Part shown: piece by piece, positions 1 to 12,400 of the stretch
How positions within the stretch are numbered: the first letter of the stretch is position 1
Layout: the number at the start of each line of letters is the position of its first letter
Assembly: GCA_007922225.1 (NCBI GenBank)
Contig: ML679969.1
Location: forward strand, 18,719,368 to 18,783,367
From: Emydura subglobosa
Taxonomy: Eukaryota > Chordata > Testudines > Chelidae
Direction of reading: 5' to 3'
DNA length: 64,000 nt
The notes under the pieces: generated by a model
Seen by the model: the letters and a program-made list of their open reading frames with translations, nothing else
Told to the model about the DNA's origin: nothing
Databases searched by the model: none
Translations under genes and position numbers: made by a program

Positions 1-379
1 AGTCAGCTGGGGAGGGAATCCCCTGGCTGTGGGGGGTGTCAGCAGTTAGTGAGGGATGGAAGGGGAGTGGGGGGCAGCTGGAGGAGTGAGGCTAGGCTGG
101 GGGCAGGGGCTGGGGCCTGGCTGGAACTCAGGCTGTCTCTGATGGTCTCTGTCTCTGACAAAGTCTCTGACTTTGCTTTGAACCGCCTCCCCCCCGAGTC
201 TTTGCCCAGGCTGTGCCAGGGCCTCCTCCAGCCCAGCCTGCCTGCCCCAGGCTGAGGAGGGCAGCCTGGCTAGCCCGTGGAGGGCACTGAAGGCCTGTAG
301 CTGTGCTGCTGGGATTGCAGGGAAGGGCAGTGGGCCCCAGCTCTTTGTGCTGACCCTGGCTCCATTCTCTCTCTTGCAG
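1..379. other. RAP1GAP intron, 3' end
   Basis: This GC-rich sequence ends in a polypyrimidine tract and AG at 379. Nothing else is visible. Confidence 0.7.
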
Positions 380-415
380 ACCTCAGAGTTGTTTGAAATG
401 ATTGAAAAGATGCAG
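380..415 (+). CDS. RAP1GAP: RAP1GAP exon: start of GoLoco motif and internal ATG
   Basis: The exon is 36 nt, phase 0 at both ends, after a CTCTCTCTTGCAG acceptor and before a GTGAGT donor. It encodes [12 protein letters not shown]. The ATG at 398 is the start used in the 663-residue numbering. The open frame upstream of it in the same exon shows that isoforms starting in earlier exons also read through here. Confidence 0.95.
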
Positions 416-3400
416 GTGAGTTGCCTCCCTGGGGCTGGGCCCACGGCTGGCTGAGCAGAGCAGAGCAGAAGGGAGCAGGTGCAATGCACGCTAGGGGGTG
501 CGTGGGCTGCACTCAGGGACATGGGGCTCTGGGGAGCCAAGAAGTGGAGGCTGGTTTTGGGGGGGAATCCCAGCTGGTCACTGCACTGGGCCCATCTCAT
601 CCCGGGAGCTCCCTGCCCTACACCCCAGCTGGGATGGAAGATCCAGCAGGGCCCCTGTGCCAGGCCTGTCTTCCCTGGTGTTAGCAGCCCCTGGACTCAG
701 GGCTCAGACGGGCTTGGACAGTGTGTATGAGGCAGTGTTGAGCTGAGCCAGGGGAGATGGGGCCCTGTGACCCTGCAAACCCATGGTGCTCTCTACAAAG
801 GCCCTCGGGAGGGATCTCTCCAGGGTCCCTGTCTGGGACTGAGAATGAAGCTGATCAGTCATCACCAAGTGGCAATCAGCATTTCTGAGCCGGCTCGGCT
901 GGCACCAAGCAGAGGCTGCAGAGCAGTGGGGCCCCAGACTGGGAACCAGGCCTTGCTGGCCCGGCCTGGCCCGAAAGGTTCAGTAGGCTGAAGCCCAGCT
1001 CTCCAGCCAAGCCACAGTGTCCTTATCAGCAGCGTGCAAGGCACCAAGACCTCCAGGAAGCGGCGCCCTCCTAGTGAGCAGAGCTGAATAGCTTCCTGGT
1101 GGGCAGTTAATCAGTGACCCCGGTGCAGCCTGGGTCTTGTCACTGCCCTGATGTGCTGCAGCCCTTCGTTAGAGACAGACACACACAGACACATGGTGAC
1201 GCCCACTGCCCCACACAGCCCTGAATACACGCACGCGGGCCCAGGCGCTGCTGCAGGTGGGCACACGCAGCCCGTCCTGCCAGCTGACTCGGCCGAGGAC
1301 ACAGAGCAGGGGCAGCCACGCAGCCGGGACACACAGCTGCCTGTGGATCTGTGCCAAGCAGGAAGCAGCCCCCACCCGCAGAGCAAACATGCACTCGGGT
1401 GCCAGGTCTGTGCTCAGTGCCACCCACCGTCTCCCTCTTCCTTGTTGTCTCTTGCAGGGAAGCAGAATGGACGAACAGCGTTGCGCCTTCCCTCCACCTC
1501 TCAAGGTAGGCCCCAGAGGATGTTGCATGGGGGCAGGGGTACCGGCTCGTCCCACCCCAGTGCACTCGGGGTTACCCGCTCATGCTGGGGTGCCCTCTGC
1601 ACCATGCGTGGATCCCAGGAGCTAGGTGCCGAGCGCTAGCTGGAGAAGACCCCGGCACTGAGGGCAGTTCAGCAGGAGCTATACAGGGCTCCCAGCCCCT
1701 GAACGCCAGCCCTCCTCGCTTTTCCAGTCCTACCCCCCAGCTCTGCCAATGCCCCTCGTCCTGCCCCACAGCTCGCTCAGCTATTCCAGTTCTGGGGACC
1801 CTGCTACATCCGCCTGCTGACGCCCCTCATGATAGCCTCTGTCCAATGACCTGCCTGGCTCTGTGCAAAGCCACAGCTCCCCAGTGGCCTCCGCAGAGGG
1901 CTGGGGCCTGTTGGGTTGCCTGGGTCCCGTTTGGCCCGTCAGGGATGTTTGCTCTGCGTTCGAATGTCTCCCAGTTGCCGTCTGCAGCGCCACTTTCTAC
2001 GGTGATGCACCCACCCTGGAAACACTGGGCCCTACTGTTCTGCACCAGTTCAGCTCCCGTGGTGCCAGAGACTTGTCTATACTACAGCTATGTGCCCCAA
2101 ACTGCTCTGCCTCTCAGCTCTGTCCCCCTGGGGAGGTGTGGACACTGGCTTTGGGGGGTGAGCCTCTTCTCCTCCGTCTGGCAGGTCCTGGGAGCTAGCC
2201 CAGGCCAGGCTGGGGGAGTGGGTCTCGGGTGGGTGGCAACAGGCCTGGCTCACACACAGGGCTGACTCTCCAGTTGAATGAGTCTCTGGCGTGTTTGTGT
2301 TTTTCAGACTGAAGAGGATTATATCCCATATCCCAGCGTCCATGAGGTAACGAGGGAGGGCGCCTGTCGCTGTCCCATCAGCACATCTTCTGTTTGTGTA
2401 ATAGTTACCTTGCCGCAGAGACCGGAGCGGGTCAGGTGCACATACAAGGTGCGAAGCACAGTCTGTGCCCCAAGGAGCTGCCAGTCTAAGAGATGTGACA
2501 AAGGCAGGGTGGGGGGACGGGTAGCTCTATGTGCCCGCTCTGCCCAGCCATCCACCACTGGCATTGCAGCAGGGCAGGTCTAGAGAAGGGCAGTGGCTAT
2601 CCTGGAAGGGCGTCCCTGTGGAAGAAGGCGTAGCGAGTATATGGGATTAAGAGACAGACGGACTGAAGAGGCCGGGGTAGGGAGTGCAGTAACAGATGAG
2701 GGGCCAACCAGGGAGGGGCAGACTGTTCTGTGGCATCCCAGGCACTTGCCTCTCTTTGTTACGTGTGACCGGCCAGCCCTGCAACTCTGCATGGGTGCAC
2801 TCGGGACACTTGTAGGGATGGTGCCAACCCACAGGGGCACCGGGAACCCACCAGCTCCCTTGGAATCTCGGTGGGCATGTAACAAAGGGTGGCTGGCTGA
2901 CATTGTTACCAGCCGGGGTGCCAAGGCCGGGAATCCATCTCGTAGGAAAAGGACCTCAGGGTCTTTACCAACCACTAGCCTGGCCCCACCTTAGCTGCTT
3001 GTCTGGAAGGGGTATCCATCCCTCCAGCAGCAGGCAGGGACCTGGTTCACTAGAGACCAGGAGGGAAGTGCCTCCTACTGAAATGCAGCTGCCTCCCCCA
3101 TCAGCCAATTCCTGCAAAGCTCCCCCGGGCCAGATGCAGCTGCTTTCCTAGGGAGCGGCGTATCTCAGCTCTAACCATGGGTCCGCTCTGAGAACAGTCC
3201 ATAACTCTTCAATCTCGCTTTCCACTCAGATGCCTTCAGGGGCTTTACAGAGGAGGATGGGATCATTATCTCCCTTTTACATATGGGGAAACTGAGGCAC
3301 AGAGAGGGGAAGGGTCTTGCCCAAGGTCACCCTGCAGGCCAGGGGTAGAGCTGGGAATAGAATCAAGTCTCCTGAGCCCCAGTGCAATGTGCTAACCACT

Positions 3401-6400
3401 AATCCCCCACTGTCTTGCTATAGGGCAAGTTACAAGGTAAGAGGGTTCAGTCCACCCCTCTTTTGGAAGCCTGCTGGTGCACCCCCAAGGCCTGTCTGCA
3501 GCCGAGGGCTAGGAGCTGAGCAGCTCTCCGGAGCTACGTCGAGTCGGGCCTGGCTGGGCAAGCTGAGAGGGTGTTGATTAGCCAGTAGGGGATGCTCTTC
3601 TCCCCAAATGCCCCAGCCTGGCACCCATGGGCTGCTGTGCTGACAACGTCCCCCTTGCAGTTGGCAGAGTTGGTGCAGCTGGGTTGGTCCCAGGATATGA
3701 GAGTGCTGCGGGGGAGGGGCTTTTGTTACCTCAGCAGGGCAGGAGTTGGACCAGTAAAGGATGATGCCTGGCCCCGCATGGGTCATTGCTGATCCCATGG
3801 TCCCCATTGCAGGAGAGGGGCCTCGTTCCTGTCTCGTGAGCACCACCTTGTTCTCTCAGTGCCTCCCTGCGTCCCATTCCTCCACTCCCCCCATGGCTGG
3901 CTGGAGCCGCTGCCTGCTGCCAGCTGCTGCGCTCCACCCCAGAGCAGACGCCGCAAAGCCCCTTTGGGAGGAGAGGCATCATAGAGATGCTGGACACCAA
4001 CACGTGGGTGGTGCTCTGTGGGCTGTCGTCCTCCATAACGGGATGGCTGAGCATCTCTGGAGAGCAGGTCAAGATGCCCAGCGTGGTCTCACGGCCTCCC
4101 CTCTCCCACCAGGTGCTGGGGCGCAAGGGGCCCTTCCCCCTCATCCTGCTGCCGCAGTTCGGGGGCTACTGGATCGAAGGCACCAACCACGAGCTGAGCA
4201 GCATCCCCGAAACCGAGCCGCTTCCGTCCCCAACCTCCAAGGTGAAACTGGAATGTAACCACACAGCCAGGATCTATAGGAAGCATTTCCTGGGCAAGGT
4301 AAGCACCCCTTCCTCCCTCCGCCCCCTGGCCCAACCCTGACCCGGACCCAGCGGGGAGATGGTCCAGGCCACTCATTGGGCACCACCTTTTAGCACTAAC
4401 TGGCCATTCTCAGTCCCTTAGCTGGTGATTTCCTGGTTTTCCTGACTCCGGCAGTTGCTTGTGGGACTCACAGTCACACTCCCCGATTTCAATGGATGTT
4501 GCAGCCGGCTCGTAATGTGGCTCTGATTCCTTTCCAGGCTGGGGACAGCCCATGCTGGGGCTAACCCGTGTGTTCTCTCCAAGGACACCCGAACAAGCCC
4601 CAGTGGGCCCCTGAGAAATTCCTGTGGCAAATTTCCCACGTGAACAGGACAAAGGGGCTGTGATTCATGGTGTTGGAGCATGGAAAAGAAGGGCCCTTGC
4701 CTACATTCTGTCTGGGGAAAGGGGCTTGGTGAAGCAGTGGTGACCTGGGATGTCCCAGCGTCAGGGCTCCTTAACACAAAACCACAGTCTGATTTCAGAT
4801 ACCAGAGTCCTGCCCCGCCCAGATTCCTGCCCCCTCCTCCCAGGCCCAGCACTCCCCAGCGGGCCTGGAAGTTAACCAGATCCCAGGTGATATCCGGCTG
4901 GGGGGTCAGCCAATTTCCTTAGGGTTCAGTGATGGAGCGGATCCTGATAGCGTTCGGATCCAGTTTTGGGGCCTGGTTATCAGTTGTGCTGAGGCCCCTT
5001 TAAGATGCTCTAGGGGTGTAAAGGAGGCTTTAAGGGAGCAGAAACGGCCTCCTGAAAATCTGCCCTAGGTGGGGGGGTCTCCCCGACCAGTGCTCTGCTG
5101 GTGTCAAGGCTCTGTGCCAGCCCCTCTCCCAGCCCCTGGCATAGGGGTGGACCAGGAGCATAGCTGGCATATGCGGCTCTACAGCTGTTCTCTGCTGCCC
5201 AGGGCCCAGAAGGGGCCATGGGAAATGAGCGCAAGGTGGAGCAGCCCTGAGGCTGCTCTAACTTACACTATGGGCTGGGCAGGTCGCAGAATAGGGGGAG
5301 TTCAAAGCTGGCTTCAGGCCACCTCTGCCACCCCACAAGCACAGGACGGGGATAGCTGAGGGGGAGTGAGGGTGGCTCTTTCTCTAGCCCCTGCAGGACG
5401 AATCACAGGCTCCTGGGATTGCTGCTAGCTGCTTAGAAGAGGCTGCACGGTTGGATCAGCAGCACTGCTCAGTTAATCCTCCATCAAACGGGCCTAAGCC
5501 TGGTAAAGCCCAGGCCATGGTCTGGGGGCCCCAGGGTTTCTGTCAGGGTGGGGGCTGAAGCCCCAGCTCTGTTTGCCAAGGATCTCATGCTGTTTGCTGG
5601 AGTATTTACTTGCTGTTGCTACTCTGCACCCCTTGCAGCTGGGATTGATTTCCTGGTGCCTGGGCACAGCCTGTCTGTTCCGCGGGGACTGGCCCTGAGC
5701 CACCCTAGCATGAATTATCCATGCACCTGTGCCAACAGCGAGAGCCCATCCCTACCATTGCATTGCTACATCCCTTCTGCTGCTGCCGGTCAAGCAGAGC
5801 ATGTGCCCTGGTGCCTTGTTTCCTGCTGTGCAGCTCGGCTGTATCTGCCTGAGACGGAGTCCCACAGGATCAGGGCTCTGGAACCACTTAGGGTGAAGCC
5901 AGACATGACTCTAGTGGTCGGGATCTCCCCTCAGGGCCCCTCGCACCAGTGCAGCTACCTCCCAAATCTGGCCCCGGAGCATTCAGCACCCCTGCTCTGC
6001 CTGAGCTCCCCTGTGAGTCCCCCTGGATGGGAGCCTGGGGAGCTCTTCCACACCCCCAAAGGGCCATGCACCTGCCTGCAGTCAGAAGCGATTCCCAGCC
6101 AGTATGGAAGTCAGGAGGGTTTATTTGTTCTCACGATCACAGCGTAGAAAGACTTTGTTAGCAGATGAATCAGAAAGTTGCAGCAGCGACCAGCTGGGGA
6201 AATTGCAGAGCCCCATCCTTGGGCTCTGCTCCTGGAGATTCCTGCCAATTGCTCCTCCCAGTCTGTTCTCTTTCCCAGGCAAAGTGCTCACCTCTCTTTG
6301 TCTCTGCCTGCCGCAACCTGTCGCAGCTGGTTGGCTAAAGGGAAGAGGAGTCCTGGCCATTGTCTGTGCACATGCAGCTAGAGCAGTGGTTCCCAACCCA

Positions 6401-9400
6401 TGGTCTTTCAGAGTGGCCCGCGGCTCCCCTCCCGCTGGCTGCAGAAGGGAGCTGCTGCCTAAGTACCCAGGCGGAGTGCGTTGCCAGTGCAGGCTCCTTG
6501 CTGCAGCCAAGGGGAGGAGAGATCAGCACTTCCCGCCCCCCCGGGCTGTATCAAGGAGCACAGCAAAGTGCTCTGCCTGGGTCTGTAGGTGCTGGGGTCC
6601 CTGCTGCAGCCAGGGGACGAGAGTTCCTCCTCGCTGAACTCCTTCCCTCTGGCTGCAGTGGCGTGGGAGGGCTTCTGGCAGACACTGGTGGCCCTTCAGT
6701 GTTGTAAAAATTATATTTGTGGCCATCGAGCCAGAAAGGTTGGGAACCACTGAGCTAGAGGGAAGCCCACCTGCCCTCTAGTGGTCTCTGCAATGATCAC
6801 ACCCTGAGCCTGTCACCGAAATACATGAGTAACACCTGGGGGAAACTGAGGCACGTGCACAGTATTCCAAAAAAACATTAAGAATATCTCCACTTCGTCA
6901 CACCGTCCCGCACAGTTTAAATGCTCCTTGGACTCAGCTGTCTGTTTGCGCTGTGCTCCTGCCAACCCCAGCAGGGCTTCGGGGAATTGCGACTTTTCCT
7001 GATTGGAGCGTGTTGCTGTCTGCGTCACCGTGTTTTGGCCACCACTGGTATCTTGGTGGGGAGAAGCGTTCTGGGGATAAAGAGTGACGCCCTCTAGCAC
7101 TGCAGAGGAATGGATTTTTATTGCACATCCCCAGTCGCATGGTGGGAGTCGGCTAATCCCTCTGTAACGTGGCCAGGGCCGTGCCCACCAGCCCCTGGTC
7201 CCAGGGATGGCACTCAAATCCAAAGGCATGTGATTGGCAGCCCAATCTCTGCAGGTGTTGGAAATAGACAGCACCTTTAGGGATGTGGCCGACTCACCCT
7301 GTGTATAGGGTTTGCTCCCTGGGTGTCAGCTCTTCCCTCTGGGTCTCACCTGTGATGGGGTCCTCTGGGGTGCAACCTGAAACCTGTAGAAGCACTGCAC
7401 CCTCTTCACTCTGCAGCCTGGGCTGTCCCTTGCAATGCCTCACTAGTGACAAGCAGACAGTAAACCCCTCGGGGTGCTGTGATCACCTAGCCCAGCAGCC
7501 TGCACAGCTTCACACTCTGCTGTACCTGGGCTGCCTCTCACTCTGGGATGCTGTCAGCAAGTTACACTAAGGGCTAGTCTACACTTAAAACTTGCGGCGG
7601 CACAGTTGTATTAAAGCTGTGCCGCTGTCAGAGCGCTTGTGTGTCCGTGTTATGCCGACGGGAGAGAGATCTCCCCTGCCACAATAAAACCACCTAAACA
7701 AGCGGCAGTAGTTGTGCCAGTGGGAGAGCGTCTCCCACCAACATAGCACTGTCCACACAAGCGTTTATACTGGCAAAACTTGTGTCGCTGAGGGGGTGTT
7801 TTTTTCACACTCCTGAGCAACAAAAGTTTTGCCGCCATAAGTGCTAGTGTAGACAAGGCCTTCCACAGCCATCTGCAGGCACAGGCACGTCCAACTTAGG
7901 CCTTGTCTGCACTACAGAGTTTTCTCGACACAAATTATGCTGGCATACAGCCACCGCTATCATTAACCCACACTTGCATGTCCTCACTACGCTCCTTATG
8001 TCACACTACCAGCGCTTGCATCCACATGCGGAGCAGTGCACTGTGGGTAGCCATCCCCCTGTGCAACTGCCCGCAGGGTGCTTTGGGAAGGGTTTGCAGT
8101 GCCTCGTGGGGCAGGCCCAGCATCACAGGGTGAGAGTTTCTGAATCCCAGCCTTCCATGGGCATCCTGCTAGATGCCAGCAACGGCCCTGTCAGCCAAAC
8201 ACACACACACACAAGAAGCCCACAGAAGTGTGTGTGTCGGGGGGTGGGGGGGAGAGTGTTGACAGGGAGTGAATGTGTGTGTGAGAGACACAGACAGTGT
8301 GTTTTGGGGGATAGTAAGTGTGTCGCACGCTCTCTTTAAGTTCTGATAGCAGCTGGACGCAACCAATCCTGAGGTAGAAACTGGTGCATAGACAGCTGGT
8401 GTCCCCCTGTCCCTCCACCCCAGCTCAGCAGAGACCTGTACACCGGCGGGGGGAGGGAGGAGGACGACGACACCTGGACATTAGGCCCCGCCTCCCTCCC
8501 TGGCTCTGCAAAGCACATCAGGAGTCTCTCTCCCCTGCGCTTCCTGCATGCTGGCTGTAGGAGAGCGGGATTGAGTCCCTCCGAGTTCTCTCACAGCCTC
8601 TGCTCCCCCCAGACCCCGGAGGATGATCCACCCTGCCCTGCAGTCCAGGCAGGAGCCTGTTTACTGCCCGGAGCTGGCAGGCTCAGCTGGGCAGTAGCTG
8701 TGTGAGCTGTCTCCATGCTGAGCAATGTCAAAACTTGCGGGGCTTTGACAGGGGAGGGGCGCTGGCTTGTGTAGTTGGATATGGGGCAGCGCAGCGGAGG
8801 TCAGACCAGTGAGCAGAGCGGTCAGGGTGGGCACTGTGCAATAGCTCCTGAAGCCCAGTTGCAGTGCACAGCGTCTCCACTGACACTTTGTAGCGCTAAC
8901 TTTGTGCAAAAAGCTCTGTGCCTCTGGTCAAGGTGGTTTTATTTTGTCGCCAAAGCAGAGGAGCTCTGTCGGTGGGGCAGCACTGCAGTGTGTGCAGCAC
9001 CACTGGTTCGTCGCCAAAAGCTGCGTAGTGTGGACCAGCCCTTAGTTATATGAGTGCCTTGTCTAGCCACTGACGAACCAACAATAGAGAGGCACCAGCC
9101 AAGTACCACCCCCCCACACACAGTTTGTAAGAACTTCACCAAGAGGAGACTATCCCCCCAGTTATATAAATCAATCCATTCTCCCTTCGTTGTGGGGAAG
9201 ACGTGTAACGGCTTTTGTTACTGAGCTAAGATTCCTAGACATGCCATTTCGAGACCACACTGGCTGAGATAAAACATTAAGCACGTTTATTAACTACAGG
9301 AAAATAGTGATTAATAGTTAAGTGATTACAAGGGGCAAATGTACAGAGATCAAAGGTCGTTACTAAATGAAATAAAGATCAGATCGCAGTGGAAGTTCTC

Positions 9401-12400
9401 CACGCTGCCAAGATTTGAATGCGCAATGCTCACCCTCATTAGCTGGTACAAGCAGTTTCTTAAATACAGGCTGGGCAGCCTGCCTTGCCTGGGATGCCCA
9501 CCCCCTTCAACATCCTTTTGTCTTCCCCATGACCTTTCACTGGTTGAGCTGGGGACTGGGGAGAGGGAAGCCAAGTGTGATGATGTCAGGCTCCCCCTTT
9601 TATAGTCCATTCTAACTAGACCAATCAGGGCTCATGACCTGGGCGCTTGTTCGTCCTCATTGGTCAGTCCAGCCCCATTGTGAACGTGCTTCCTACAGCA
9701 AAGCCTCCACTGTCACAATTCCAGGTAGTGGAATCTATTTCTGAATGGGCGAGCGAGCCATCGAGGCTGGCTGGCCGCTCCAGGGGGATTCCTGAGAGGC
9801 TGTTTGTGGGAGTTTCCTACCTTGCAGTATGTTCTAGTGCCATTACACCGAGATTTGATAACGTCACACACTGTGGCAGCACTTGCAGTGCAACAGGATG
9901 TTAATGTTCAGACGATCAAGACAAGGCGGAGCTTGCACAGCACGGATCGTAATTATATGACCTTGGTGAATTTGGCGTTTCTGGGGTGTTGATTTCAGGC
10001 ACAGGGGGTCACACCACCCTCCTTGCTTTTACTGCAGAAAATATCCCCCCATGGGCAAGGCTGACCCATTGCGCTGCGATCACGGAGGGAGCAGTTGCGC
10101 TATGTGGTGGATCCCGCAGTGCAGCTGCTCCTGGCACCTCTCAGGCATATGCAGAGAATCATGGGGGGCACTTGGTAAAGGCCTGTGGTGTCACTGCGTC
10201 AGAGCGTCTGAACCCCCTTGAAGGCACCTCCAGGTCCCAGCCTGCTCCAGTTCATGCGGACAGTGGCTGGGGAGCCAGGGCTCCTCTGGCACCAGCTGCG
10301 CCCTCATCTGCCAGGCTGCACATAGAATCATAGAGTTGGAAGGGACCTCAGGAGGTCATCTAGTCCAACCCCCTGCTCAGAGCAGGACTAACCTCAGCTA
10401 TATCATCCCAGCGAGGGTTTTGTCAAGCCACAGCTTAAAAACCTCTAAAGATGGAGATTCCACCACCTCCTTAAGTAACCCATTCCAGTGCTTTATCACC
10501 CTCCTAGTGAAAAACTTTTTCCTAATGACCAACCTAGATCTCCCCCACTGCAACTTGAGTCCGTTGCTCCTTGTTCTGTCATCTGCCACCACTGAGAACA
10601 GCCTAGCTCCATCCTCTCTGGAACCCCCTTTCAGGTAGTTAAAGGCTGCTATCAAATCCCCCCTTATTCTTCGCTTCTGCAGACTAAACAAGCCTAGTTT
10701 CCTCAGCCTCTCCTCATAAGTCCTGTGTTCCAGCCCCCTAATCATTTTTGTTGCCCTCAGCTGGACTCTCTCCAACTTGTCCACATCCTTTTTGTAGTGG
10801 GGGGCCCAAAACTGGACACAATACTCCAAATGTGGCCTCACCAATGCTGAATAGAGGGGAATAATCACTTCCCACGATCTGCTGGCAATGCTCCTACTAA
10901 TGCAGCCCAATATGCTATTAGCCTTCTTGGCAACCAGGGCACACTGCTGACTCATATCCCGCTTCTTATCCACTGTTACCCCCAGGTCCTTTTCTGCAGA
11001 ACTGCTGCCTAGCTCGTCGGTCCCCAGTCTGTAGCTGTGCATGGGATTCCTCCGTCTTAAGTGCAGGACTCTGCACTTGTCCTTGTTGACCTCATCAGGT
11101 TTCTTTTGGCCCAATCCTCCAGTTTGTTTAGGTCCTTCTGTATCCTATCCCTACCTTGCAGGGTATCTACCACTCCCCCCAGCTTAGTGTCATCTGCAAA
11201 CTTGCTGAGGGTGCAATCTACCCCATTCTCCAGATCATTAATGAAGATGTTGAACAAAACCGGCCCCAGGACCGACACCTGGGGCACTCCGCTTGTGACT
11301 GGCTGCCAGCCAGACATGGAGCCATTCATCACTATTCGTTGAGCCCTATGCTCTAGCCAGTTCTCTATCCATTTTATAGTCCATTCATCCAACCCATACT
11401 TCTTTAACTTGCTGATAAGAATACTGTGAGAGACGGTGTCAAAAGCTTTGCTAAAGTCAAGGTATATCACGTCCACCACTTTCCCCACATCCACAGAGCC
11501 CGTCACCTCTTCATAGAAAGCAATCAGGTCAGGCATGACTTTCCCTTGGTGAAGCCATGTTGACTGTTCCTGATCACCTTCCTCTCTTCCAAGTGCCTTA
11601 AAATGGATTCCTTGATGACCTGCTCCATGATTTTTCCAAGGATTGAGGTGAGGCTGACCAGTCTGTAGTTCCCTGGATCCTCTTTCCTCCCTTTCTTGAA
11701 GATGGGCACTATATTTGCTTTTTTCCAGTCATCAGGGACCTCCCCCAATTGCCACGAGCTTTCAAAGTTAATAGCCAATGGCTCTGAAATCACATCAGCC
11801 AACTCCCTCAGCACCCTCGGGTGCATTGCATCTGGCCCCATGGACTTGTGTATGTCCAATCTTTCTAAATAGTCTTGGACCTGTTCCTTCAGCACTGTGG
11901 GATGTTCACCTCCTTCCCATTCTGTGCCACCCAGTGCAGTAGTCTGGGAGCTGACCTTGTCTGTGAAGACAAAGGCATTGAGTACCTCAGCTTTCTCCAC
12001 ATCCTCTGTCACTAGGTTGCCTCCCCCATTCTGTAAGGGGCCCACACTTTCCCTAATCTTTCTCTTGTTGGTAACATACCTGTAGAAACCCTTCTTGTTC
12101 CCCTTCATATCCCTTGCTAGCTGCAACTTTAATTGTGCTTTGGCCTTCCTGATTTCATTCCTGCATGTTCGAGCAGTATTTTTATAATCCTCCCTAGTCA
12201 TCTGACCAAGCTTCCACTTCTTGTAAGCTTCTTTTTTGTGTTTAAGTTCACCAAAGGCTTCTTTGTTAAGCCAAGCTGGACGCCTACCATATTTGCTATT
12301 CTTTCTGCACATTGGGATGGTTTGTTCCTGTGCCCTCAATAAGGTTTCTTTAAAATACAGCCAGACCTCTTGGATTCCTTCCCCCCTCATATTAGCCTCC

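Larger units (their letters stand above)
416..3227. other. RAP1GAP introns, no further features
   Basis: Apart from the exons at 1458-1505 and 2308-2346 this is GC-rich intronic sequence. I see no repeat family or other gene in it. The open frames are chance runs. Confidence 0.6.

Noticed and set aside
1582..2265. A 227-codon + frame between two RAP1GAP exons
   Set aside because: Low-complexity composition and no family match. It spans an intron whose flanking exons splice cleanly.
8196..8290. CA/GT repeat as a regulatory element
   Set aside because: It is an ordinary microsatellite inside a transposon, with nothing to suggest function.
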